From Desulfobacteraceae bacterium (GTDB lineage: Bacteria; Desulfobacterota; Desulfobacteria; Desulfobacterales; Desulfobacteraceae), in contig PIVQ01000119.1 of assembly GCA_003354055.1 (NCBI GenBank), positions 1 to 14,170 of the forward strand: 14,170 nucleotides of DNA. Reading direction: 5' to 3'. This document shows, piece after piece, positions 7,098 to 14,170 of this stretch; position 1 is the stretch's first letter, and every line of letters starts with the position of its first letter. Position numbers and translations under genes: made by a program. Under the pieces are notes generated by a model. The model did not search any database and was not told the DNA's origin. It saw only the letters and a program-made list of their open reading frames with translations.

Positions 7098-7547
7098 TTA
7101 TGAAAGCTTCTTTCTTGCCCTGAGTTTGGCGTCTATCAAGTCGCGATGGCCCAAGTTAAGAAGGTTCGCAAGTTTATGGGCAAAGTGATCCTCATGCGCT
7201 TCAAGGTGATCGTCCAGCAAAATAATACGCCAGACAGATTCCAGTATGTCGATTTTTTGCTTTTCTGAAAAAGTTTCATTTATGAAGCGGGTATACCGGA
7301 AAAGGTTCACATACTCTTTACGTTCTTTATCGCTATCGTCGAGCAGGGTATCAATGTCCGTTTTGGATACCCCAAAATCCGTCACAAGTATTGTCACAAG
7401 ATGCTCTTTTTCCTCTTCACTGCACTCGCCATCTGCATAGGCTGCCTCAAGCAGCAATACGGTCAAAGCCAGGTGGGCGTTCAGGGCATCCTGGTCAGTG
7501 GTCTGTGTTTTGTCATTGCCAATAATTTTTTTAATTAAATCAAACAT
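7098..7547 (-). CDS. TerB-fold protein
   Basis: 149 residues, cytoplasmic and all-helical. The core (about 25-145) matches the TerB-like fold (DUF of tellurite-resistance TerB): LALTVLLLEAAYADGECSEEEKEHL, with the family's ADGE acidic cluster, then KIDILESVWRIILLDDHLEAHEDHF with a second acidic cluster at the equivalent position of the second half. These acidic sites bind metal in TerB and are conserved in its many relatives. The only visible ribosome site (AAGGA) is 12 bases from the ATG, so translation may be weak. No ter genes (terC, terD, terZ) surround it, so a role in tellurite resistance should not be assumed. The first ~20 residues (FDLIKKIIGNDKTQTTDQDA) look like an amphipathic lead-in. 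Confidence 0.75.
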   Translation of the reverse strand: MFDLIKKIIGNDKTQTTDQDALNAHLALTVLLLEAAYADGECSEEEKEHLVTILVTDFGVSKTDIDTLLDDSDKERKEYVNLFRYTRFINETFSEKQKIDILESVWRIILLDDHLEAHEDHFAHKLANLLNLGHRDLIDAKLRARKKLS

Positions 7548-7576
7548 CTATAATCTATATCCTTTTTTATCCTGAA

Positions 7577-7604
7577 AATAGCCAAGGTGAAATAGCCAAG
7601 GTGG
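7577..7604. repeat. 14-bp tandem duplication upstream of the TerB-fold gene
   Basis: AATAGCCAAGGTGA (7577-7590) is followed at once by AATAGCCAAGGTGG (7591-7604), 13 of 14 bases identical. It lies in the upstream (5') region of the TerB-fold gene, about 30-57 bases before its start codon. Confidence 0.75.
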
Positions 7605-7680
7605 GTGATAGACAAGTATTTGTGCCACTATAAAGCCAGAGAAACAAGGGGTCAAGGGTTCATTATCACTCTTGATTCTT

Positions 7681-7726
7681 GATTCCCCGGGATTTCTTAA
7701 CCCTGCCCGGACTTTCCAGGGGGCAG
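7681..7726. repeat. Palindromic GATTCCC element and overlapping hairpins in intergenic region
   Basis: The 297-base gap 7548-7844 between two minus-strand genes holds no convincing gene. GATTCCCCGGGATTT (7681-7695) nearly repeats GATTCCCTGGGATTT at 7047-7061 on the other side of the TerB-fold gene (14 of 15 identical). Just beside it CTGCCC (7703-7708) pairs with GGGCAG (7721-7726), and CCCTG (7701-7705) could alternatively pair with CAGGG (7717-7721), so two exclusive hairpins are possible. One of these may terminate the binding-protein gene to the right, but no T run follows on the minus strand. Confidence 0.45.
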
Positions 7727-7844
7727 AATGCTTCAAGGTAAAAAACATATATGGTGCCGTTGCAAAGACAGATTGTGATCGATGAAAATAGATTGAAGGT
7801 GCCGGTCAGTGGTATTGAAGACCTGAAAAACAGACAGTGAAAAA

Positions 7845-8867
7845 TCAGTCCCTGTATATAACGCTAAAGGTTTTTTCCGGAGTTGCTTTCAAGTTCCATC
7901 TGGCCAACTGGCTTTTGCTGAATATCAGTCGTCCCATTTTCTGGGTTTTATAGTATATCGAACCGGGGCTCTTCTTTTTCTCAAGAATTTCTTTTACAAG
8001 CCTTGCAGCATCTTCCCCCATTACTTCCCCACTGACAACCATCCCGCCAATAAGCTGGTTTTTCCCAATCTGATTTTCATGGACGGTAAATACAGGAACT
8101 GGGGAATTTTCGGAAACCCACTCTGCAATTTTTTCCGGTTTTATATGATTTCCCGTTTTGTCCCGCATTGCAAGATTCCCGGCAACCAGGAGTATGTCAA
8201 AACCATTGCGTTTACTATTCAAAACCTCTTTTTTCCAGTCTTCTATTTTTCCTGTCATCCTCACTTCCGAGTGAATGTTTTTAAGGTTGAATTCAGTGTT
8301 CCCAAACAGGTCATTTTGAAAAAATGCCTGCGCTGTCGGACTGTCACCGAGAAGAATCAGCACCTTTTTCACATCAAGATTCACAGATTTTAGCATTTTA
8401 ATAATTGTCAGTTTGATCATCGGCCTTTCCAATATACCGGTCACATTCTTATATTCCAGCAACCAGGGGTATGAACGCCTTATATTTGCATTAATTCCCA
8501 TAAAGACAATCGGGATTTTTTTGCCTATACGCGGAACCATCAGGTTCAGTCCGTTATCATCACTGATAATTACAATATTCGGTTTAACCGTATGATAGTA
8601 TGCCAGCGCTTCATCTGCCTTTTTCTCAAATTCATGTTGCGGAATAGATTTTGTGTACATTTCAAATTCAAAAAAACTATATTGGGGGGCTTTCAAAATA
8701 GTCCTCACCCCTTTTGTCATCTCATTTACCCATTCAAGTCTTGCTTTTCTGCTGTAGCTGTGGATAATCAATACTCTTTTCTCATCCCCGGCCAATATTA
8801 ATCCCACATCGGATGTCAGGCTGATAACAAAAAGGATGACAGATATTTTAAGATACATTTTAATCAT
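7845..8867 (-). CDS. ABC_sub_bind-family periplasmic binding protein (orphan)
   Basis: 340 residues from the ATG at 8867. I preferred this to a TTG 13 codons upstream because AAGGTG lies 5 bases before it and because a signal peptide then begins cleanly (MIKMYLKISVILFVISL, likely cleavage after LILA, about residue 27). The mature protein starts EKRVLIIHSYSRKARLEWVNEMTKGV, the family's typical opening, followed by PNIVIISDDNGLNL, KIPIVFMGINANIRRSYPW, a TGILERPM loop and a second-lobe strand KKVLILLGDSPTAQAF. The family (PF04392) includes stand-alone binding proteins and the extracytoplasmic halves of sensor kinases. Here no kinase, permease or ATPase is adjacent. It has its own upstream promoter. 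Ligand unknown. Confidence 0.8.
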   Translation of the reverse strand: MIKMYLKISVILFVISLTSDVGLILAGDEKRVLIIHSYSRKARLEWVNEMTKGVRTILKAPQYSFFEFEMYTKSIPQHEFEKKADEALAYYHTVKPNIVIISDDNGLNLMVPRIGKKIPIVFMGINANIRRSYPWLLEYKNVTGILERPMIKLTIIKMLKSVNLDVKKVLILLGDSPTAQAFFQNDLFGNTEFNLKNIHSEVRMTGKIEDWKKEVLNSKRNGFDILLVAGNLAMRDKTGNHIKPEKIAEWVSENSPVPVFTVHENQIGKNQLIGGMVVSGEVMGEDAARLVKEILEKKKSPGSIYYKTQKMGRLIFSKSQLARWNLKATPEKTFSVIYRD

Positions 8868-8940
8868 TTGGCACCTTGCTTTCTTTGAAGTTCGTTTAAG
8901 AAGCAATGTAAATTGGTGTAGCTGGTAGTGTAATAGTTAT

Positions 8941-8969
8941 ATAATAGCCTGATATTAAGACGAAATCAA
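8941..8969 (-). promoter_or_regulatory. Sigma70-type promoter for the ABC_sub_bind protein gene
   Basis: On the minus strand TTGATT (8964-8969) and TATTAT (8941-8946) are spaced by exactly 17 bases, 73 bases before the start codon at 8867. The -35 matches 4 of 6 and the -10 5 of 6 consensus positions. Placement and spacing are good. Confidence 0.6.
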
Positions 8970-9034
8970 TTTACGGATAGGAAGTTGATTTTTATGCAAG
9001 AAAAGTATGAAAGATATTAGACGCCTTAAATGTC

Positions 9035-9084
9035 GCCCCGGTCGGGTATGGCCACAACGTGTCGTGGCTCTACCCGGCAGGGGC
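9035..9084. repeat. 50-bp interrupted palindrome flanked by TGTC
   Basis: Arms of 21 bases (9035-9055 and 9064-9084) pair at 18 positions including one G-T wobble; the other three positions are mismatched. The loop is 8 bases (AACGTGTC). The outer pairs are GCCCC/GGGGC, the middle GGGTA/TACCC and the inner GCCAC/GTGGC. The element is bounded on both sides by the direct repeat TGTC (9031-9034 and 9085-9088). It is more GC-rich than its surroundings. It lies downstream of trkH, between two minus-strand genes. It may be a terminator-like structure, a REP-like repeat or a miniature mobile element; a second copy would be needed to decide. Confidence 0.65.
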
Positions 9085-9145
9085 TGTCTTTTATCACAGA
9101 CAGGCTACCAAAAAAAAGGATTCTTGGGAAATTAAGTCGACCGGA

Positions 9146-10596
<1,451 letters not shown>

Positions 10597-10597
<1 letters not shown>

Positions 10598-11961
10598 CAG
10601 AAAAATCCCAGTTTCACGGTGAGAAGTTTTTCAAGTTTTTTCATAGCCCCTTGAACGGCAAACAGAATGATCCGGTCGCCGGGGGTCACCTGACTGTCTC
10701 CGGCTGGGATCACCACCTGGTCTTCGCTGATAATGCAGACCAAGATGGATCCTTTTGGGAAAGACATCTTTTTCAGGGGTTTTTGCGTGATATCGGAGGT
10801 TTCAAGGGCAATGGCCTCAATAAATTCTCCCCGTTCGCCAAAGATGGAGATGTCGGATACCACATTGCCCTGACGGATATCCTGAAGAATGGAAGAGACC
10901 GCAGAGATTCTGGGACTGACTATTTTTTCAATGCCGATGGCTGATAACAGGGGATAATAACTGGATTTTCCGATCCGGGTAATGGTATTGGTCACCCCCA
11001 TGTTTTTGGCCAGCAGGGAGACCAGGATATTGGTCTCATCATCATCGGTTACAGAGACCACGGCATCCATCTGGCCTATATTTTCTTCCATGAACAGTTT
11101 TTGGTCGGATCCGTCTCCGTGCAGTACCACTGTTTTGTTCATTTTCTTCGACAGTTCATGGCACCGGTCAAGGTCGGTTTCAATTATTTTGGCTTCTATT
11201 TTTTGGTCTTCCAGGGATTTGGCCAACTGGGCACCGATACGCCCCCCTCCCACAATCAACACCTTTCTGACGGGACTAACCCTTACGCCAAGAAGGTTCA
11301 GCTTCTCTTCAAGGTTTCGGGTTTCGCATATAAAATAAACCAGATCCCCGGCAAGGGTTTGATCTTTACCCCTTGGCACAATTACCTCGTTATCCCTTAT
11401 AATGGCTGCGATCAACGGTCGTTTCTGGCCGAAAAATGTGTAAAATTCAGATAGCTCCATACCGGCAATAGGAGAGTCCTCTTCCAGGCGGATGCCGACA
11501 TATTTAACCTTGCCGTCTAGAAAGTCTCCTGTGTCTCTGGCCTGGGGCACCTCCATCAGTCTCTGGATAGTTTTCACCACCTCAATTTCAGGGTTGATGA
11601 TGGTGTCAATACTGGGATTTTCCTTTTTAAAATGGGAGTGGAAGGGTAAGAATTCTTCATTCCGCAGGCGAATCAGTTTTCGGGTCAAAGGAGAGAGCTG
11701 ATTGGCAATCAGGCAGGCCACGATATTGATTTCATCAGAGTCTGTCACTGCCAGGAGGATATCCGTACCCCTGATACCGGCCTCGGTGAGGATGTCGGGA
11801 CTGCTGCCTGATCCTGTGATTACCTGGACATCAAGATCTTCGGCAATTCTCCGGGTTGCCCCGGCATCCAGATCGATCACCACAACCTCTTTGCTTTCCA
11901 AGGTTAGCCGACTGGCAATATTATATCCGACTTCTCCGGCACCAATGATGATTATTTTCAA
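10597..11961 (-). CDS. trkA: Trk potassium uptake system regulatory subunit TrkA
   Basis: 454 residues from a TTG start at 11961, close to E. coli TrkA (458). The start is set by AGGAG 7 bases upstream and because the chain then begins directly with the first Rossmann strand (MKIIIIGAGEVG), as TrkA proteins do; the reading frame stays open 26 codons further upstream but that part shows no homology. There are two RCK repeats: Rossmann domain 1 with GAGEVG (7-12) and D30 for nucleotide, a TrkA_C domain around IRLEEDSPIAGMELSEFY; then Rossmann domain 2 (KVLIVGGGRIG, about 223-233) and a second TrkA_C near the end (VVIPAGDSQVTPGDRIILF). The family binds NAD(H)/ATP/ADP and gates TrkH. Overlaps trkH by one base. 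Confidence 0.95.
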
Positions 11962-12022
11962 GGGCTGTCTCCTGTTTTGATTAGAGAGGTGGGGATTAAA
12001 ATTCTGAGGCCACTGGACGCAG

Positions 12023-12051
12023 TTTTTACTAAATTCCATTCAGACTGTCAA
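12023..12051 (-). promoter_or_regulatory. Sigma70-type promoter for trkAH
   Basis: On the minus strand a perfect TTGACA (12046-12051) is followed after 17 bases by TAAAAA (12023-12028; 4 of 6 to TATAAT). It lies about 60 bases before the TTG start of trkA. If used, transcription starts near 12016, inside the unused upstream part of the open frame, which further supports the downstream TTG start. Confidence 0.6.
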
Positions 12052-12093
12052 TATTTGCAACGTTCACTGGTAAGTCTTAGGTTTCAATTATTG

Positions 12094-12127
12094 AGGGGCT
12101 AAAAACAGCCGCGTGTCTTTAGCCCCT
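12094..12127 (-). terminator. Hairpin between the unknown membrane-protein gene and trkAH
   Basis: AGGGGCTAAA (12094-12103) and TTTAGCCCCT (12118-12127) form a perfect 10-bp stem with a 14-base loop. It lies 72 bases past the stop of the membrane-protein gene at 12199 and just upstream of the trkA promoter, so it would insulate the two units. No T run follows the stem on the minus strand; on that strand a T run (12137-12143) precedes it. Confidence 0.5.
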
Positions 12128-12198
12128 TACCTGAAAAAAATGATGTTTTACCTTGCCTTGGAATGAATTCTTTTTAGATTGTCCTAATCCAGGTTATA

Positions 12199-12963
12199 TT
12201 AATCGGTCTTATTTTCCAAAAGCTTGGTTTCAAGCTTGGCTTCAATTGTTAATCTGTCCCTGTTCTGCTGGATCTGAGACTGTTGTTTTATGAGTTCGTT
12301 TTTAGTTTTATAGGACCAATATGTCTTTAAAATCATGTATATTCCCCCAAATAAAACAATGCCGAGAATGACCCATTTTAGTTCCGCGATGGTCTGGTAA
12401 CTGATTTTACCTATATATACGAGCAGATCAGGAACCATCCAATACCCAAATGCAATTAAGATGACCGTGCTGCCCAGAGAATATATGTTTAATCTTCCAA
12501 GGGTGGAAAAAAGTTTTTCAAACTTTGTTTCTTCAAAATCAGAAGTCTGTTCACTGTTTTTATTTTCTTGTTTATCTTTCTTTTTTGAATGAAACATATC
12601 TTCAAATATTCTGACAATAAAGGCGATAAACAAAATTAAAACCAGAGGCACACAAATTGATAAAGCGATCCAGGCCCTTGTGGGAAACTTTGTATTTATC
12701 TTAATCCGGGTAACTGTGAATCCTTCGTCTTTGAAATTTTCAATACCGTAAATTTTTTTAAAATCTGTTATATGGCTTAAATTATAAGTGTTTTCATACA
12801 CAATTTTATTGTTTTGATTAAATATTTTTACGACATCCTGGTTGCCTGAATAGGTCACACAGGCAACCAAAATTCCGAACTCAATTATTGCAAAAACAAC
12901 GATGATTACAAATAATCCCGGAACATGTTTATCAACAAGCTCCCGTAATTTTTCCTCACTCAT
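12199..12963 (-). CDS. Four-helix membrane protein of unknown function
   Basis: 254 residues from the ATG at 12963 (AAGGA 7 bases upstream); an in-frame GTG 18 codons earlier has no ribosome site. Visible layout: a short charged N-terminus (MSEEKLRELVDKHVPG), TM1 about 17-39, a ~55-residue polar segment, TM2 about 97-120 (WIALSICVPLVLILFIAFIV), a charged cytoplasmic loop (HSKKKDKQENKNSEQ, 124-160), TM3 about 165-182, TM4 about 195-213, and a coiled-coil-like Lys/Glu/Gln-rich tail. No family recognised. By the positive-inside rule both ends and the KKKDK loop are cytoplasmic and the segment after TM1 is periplasmic. Lower GC than its neighbours, with many AAA/AAT codons, which may hint at separate ancestry. 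Upstream of, but separated by a hairpin from, trkAH. Confidence 0.75.
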   Translation of the reverse strand: MSEEKLRELVDKHVPGLFVIIVVFAIIEFGILVACVTYSGNQDVVKIFNQNNKIVYENTYNLSHITDFKKIYGIENFKDEGFTVTRIKINTKFPTRAWIALSICVPLVLILFIAFIVRIFEDMFHSKKKDKQENKNSEQTSDFEETKFEKLFSTLGRLNIYSLGSTVILIAFGYWMVPDLLVYIGKISYQTIAELKWVILGIVLFGGIYMILKTYWSYKTKNELIKQQSQIQQNRDRLTIEAKLETKLLENKTD

Positions 12964-13176
12964 TAAAGAATCCTTAATTTCTCTTTCAAGGGCATATAAA
13001 AAACCTGGCAAACGCACAAACGAATTTGGCGGTAGGAGGTGATTCTGGCATCAAAAATTGTTTTTTTCAACCTGATAGTGTCGAATTTCGATATTGGGAT
13101 AGGGGCAGGTTTTCGTTCATACACTAAATAAAACACAGGGGGCTTTTTAACAAAGGTTAGGTAATCTTGATAGCGT

Positions 13177-13220
13177 AAAAAAATCCCTGGACCTGCCCGG
13201 TAAAGGGGCAGGTCCAGGGA
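13177..13220 (-). terminator. Intrinsic terminator of the SLC13-CBS operon
   Basis: Arms 13184-13198 and 13206-13220 are a perfect 15-bp inverted repeat with a 7-base loop. On the minus strand it is followed directly by seven T (A run 13177-13183). It starts 8 bases past the CBS gene stop. A textbook rho-independent terminator. The rest of 12964-13176 shows no gene. Confidence 0.95.
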
Positions 13221-13227
13221 AACTCAT

Positions 13228-13782
13228 TTATTCAACCTGGTCACAAACCTGGTCAAAGATCTCCGCAAGTCTTAAGATGCCTACAACCTCGTCCTCATTC
13301 AATACAAGCAGGGATTGGTGACATCCCAGGATGAACTGATGCACGGCTTCGGCAACAGGGGCATCCTCTGCCACATATTCTCCTTTGGAAGGAGAGTACA
13401 TGATTTCTTTTACGGTCAACTTAGATGCTTTCCGGACAAGTTCTTCCATGCTCTCATCCCAAAGGTCCATTTTGTCAACCAAAGAGGTGAGAAACTCCAT
13501 GTTAAACCCGAACCGGGATAAACCAATACTGCTGGTGTCCTCTGAATGCTCAAATTGGCGGTACTTGGGTTCCAAGGCTTTCAGAATTTCCCTAAAACCC
13601 AGTTTTCCCACAACGTTCTTATTTTCGTCAAAGGCCAGTACTGCCCGGTGTTTATGATGGTACTTGGTATCGGTTTGGGCCTCTTTCAGGGCCTTAATTG
13701 CATCTGTGAGAGGTGAATCTTGTGAAACCGTTGCATAATCCGATAAGGGGATCATCAATTCTTTTATTCTTTTGGCTTTCAT
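13228..13782 (-). CDS. Tandem CBS-domain protein
   Basis: 184 residues from ATG 13782; AAGGAG lies 8 bases upstream, while an earlier in-frame GTG at 13791 would overlap that site. Two CBS motifs: CBS1 about 5-72 (KRIKELMIPLSDYATVSQDSPLTDAIKAL ... split around residue 20; VVGKLGFREILKAL) and CBS2 about 122-182 (VKEIMYSPSKGEYVAEDAPV, VVGILRLAEIFDQV). They are separated by a ~50-residue helical insert. Paired CBS domains form a Bateman module that usually binds adenosine nucleotides (AMP, ATP, SAM) and controls a partner. It starts 19 bases after the SLC13 permease gene and shares its terminator, so it is likely the cytoplasmic regulator of that permease. This is inferred; the partner is not proven. 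Confidence 0.85.
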   Translation of the reverse strand: MKAKRIKELMIPLSDYATVSQDSPLTDAIKALKEAQTDTKYHHKHRAVLAFDENKNVVGKLGFREILKALEPKYRQFEHSEDTSSIGLSRFGFNMEFLTSLVDKMDLWDESMEELVRKASKLTVKEIMYSPSKGEYVAEDAPVAEAVHQFILGCHQSLLVLNEDEVVGILRLAEIFDQVCDQVE

Positions 13783-13792
13783 TGCATCCACT

Positions 13793-13798
13793 CCTTTT
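13793..13798 (-). promoter_or_regulatory. Shine-Dalgarno site of the CBS gene
   Basis: AAGGAG on the minus strand, inside the 19-base gap between permease and CBS genes. It decides the ATG at 13782 as start. Confidence 0.7.
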
Positions 13799-13801
13799 AT
13801 C

Positions 13802-14170
13802 TTACTGAATCAAAATGGGCATTCCCATGATGGGCCAAATTACAAGAACGGCTATACCAGTAACTATCATTAGAATAACAGAGGCCGGGATTCCATACAA
13901 GAAAAACTCTCCTGTGGTGAATTGTTTGGAATCATATGCAATGGCATTGGGGGCTGCACCTACCAGGAGGAGAAAGGGCATACCGGCAACGACCAGGGCT
14001 ACAAAAAGGATGACATCCGGTGCAACGCCAAGGTAAGGCGCAATAACCAGGGCCACGGGCAGTGAGATGGCAATGGCTGCCACATTCATGATAAAGTTGG
14101 TCATCATCATGATAAAAAAGGCAATACTCATGACAAAGACAAACCAGTGTGAATCCTGGAACATGGTCAG
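13802..14170 (-). CDS. SLC13/DASS-type anion permease, C-terminal part
   Basis: Partial gene; the frame remains open through the right window edge, so only the last ~122 residues are seen. They contain about four hydrophobic helices. TNFIMNVAAIAISLPVA resembles the second SNT-type hairpin region of DASS transporters, and FLLLVGAAPNAIAYDSKQFTTGEFFLYGIPAS resembles the family's ML-P-V-A/G-TPPNAI...F...G signature just before the last helix (split here at residue Y). The signature residues are altered (MNV for SNT, AAPN for TPPN), so substrate preference may be unusual. The family couples Na+ to uptake of sulfate, phosphate or dicarboxylates. In a presumed sulfate reducer sulfate is attractive but unproven. 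The ORF is followed 19 bases later by the CBS gene. Confidence 0.75.
   Translation of the reverse strand: MTMFQDSHWFVFVMSIAFFIMMMTNFIMNVAAIAISLPVALVIAPYLGVAPDVILFVALVVAGMPFLLLVGAAPNAIAYDSKQFTTGEFFLYGIPASVILMIVTGIAVLVIWPIMGMPILIQ

Noticed and set aside
7098..7547. Tellurite-resistance operon
   Set aside because: Only a TerB-like fold is present; no terC, terD, terE or terZ neighbour, and TerB folds occur in many unrelated settings.
7548..7748. 66-codon minus-strand frame ending just before the TerB-fold gene
   Set aside because: No ribosome site, non-protein-like composition, and it covers the 14-bp tandem repeat and palindromes.

Overview
The window looks like a chromosomal segment of a marine or anaerobic deltaproteobacterium, most likely a sulfate reducer of the Desulfobacterales (Desulfobacter/Desulfobacula-like). 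This is an inference. It rests on the style of the proteins: a PAS protein ending in a C-x2-C / C-x2-C module common in that group, a small 'EDYYD'-ending membrane protein next to a complex-I-like antiporter subunit, and an SLC13 permease paired with a CBS protein. No rRNA, tRNA, CRISPR array, insertion sequence or phage gene is visible.

Left block (1-3490, + strand): the tail of a small membrane protein overlaps a 596-residue Na+/H+-antiporter (MrpD/complex-I ND5-like) subunit. Two tandem single-domain cyclic-nucleotide-binding-fold proteins follow. Both have lost the usual cNMP-contact residues and neither has a DNA-binding domain. Three small hairpins come next, the last of them a strong 13-bp stem, and then a one-domain cupin.

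Middle block (3508-8867, mixed strands): a sugar-diacid-recognition/PAS/zinc-motif sensor (-) diverges from a left-handed beta-helix hexapeptide-repeat protein (+). After that protein comes an orphan periplasmic binding protein (+), which converges on a TerB-fold protein (-). A second, unrelated orphan binding protein of the ABC_sub_bind family (-) follows. No ABC permease or ATPase lies beside either binding protein, so both may feed distant transporters or act in sensing.

Right block (9146-14170, - strand): trkA and trkH overlap by one base and form a complete Trk potassium-uptake pair with a good promoter. Upstream of them lies a four-helix membrane protein of unknown function. An SLC13/DASS-type anion permease (cut by the window edge) follows with a tandem-CBS protein, closed by a textbook 15-bp intrinsic terminator.

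The common theme is ion traffic and its sensing: a Na+/H+ antiporter-like module at one end, Trk K+ uptake and an anion permease at the other, with small ligand-binding proteins (cNMP-fold, CBS, periplasmic binding, PAS) placed beside them. The least-explained items are the paired degenerate cNMP-fold proteins attached to the antiporter, the hexapeptide-repeat protein, the unknown membrane protein beside trkAH, and a 50-bp interrupted palindrome flanked by TGTC downstream of trkH. I did not find a convincing wholly new system; the antiporter/cNMP-fold arrangement is the best candidate for one.
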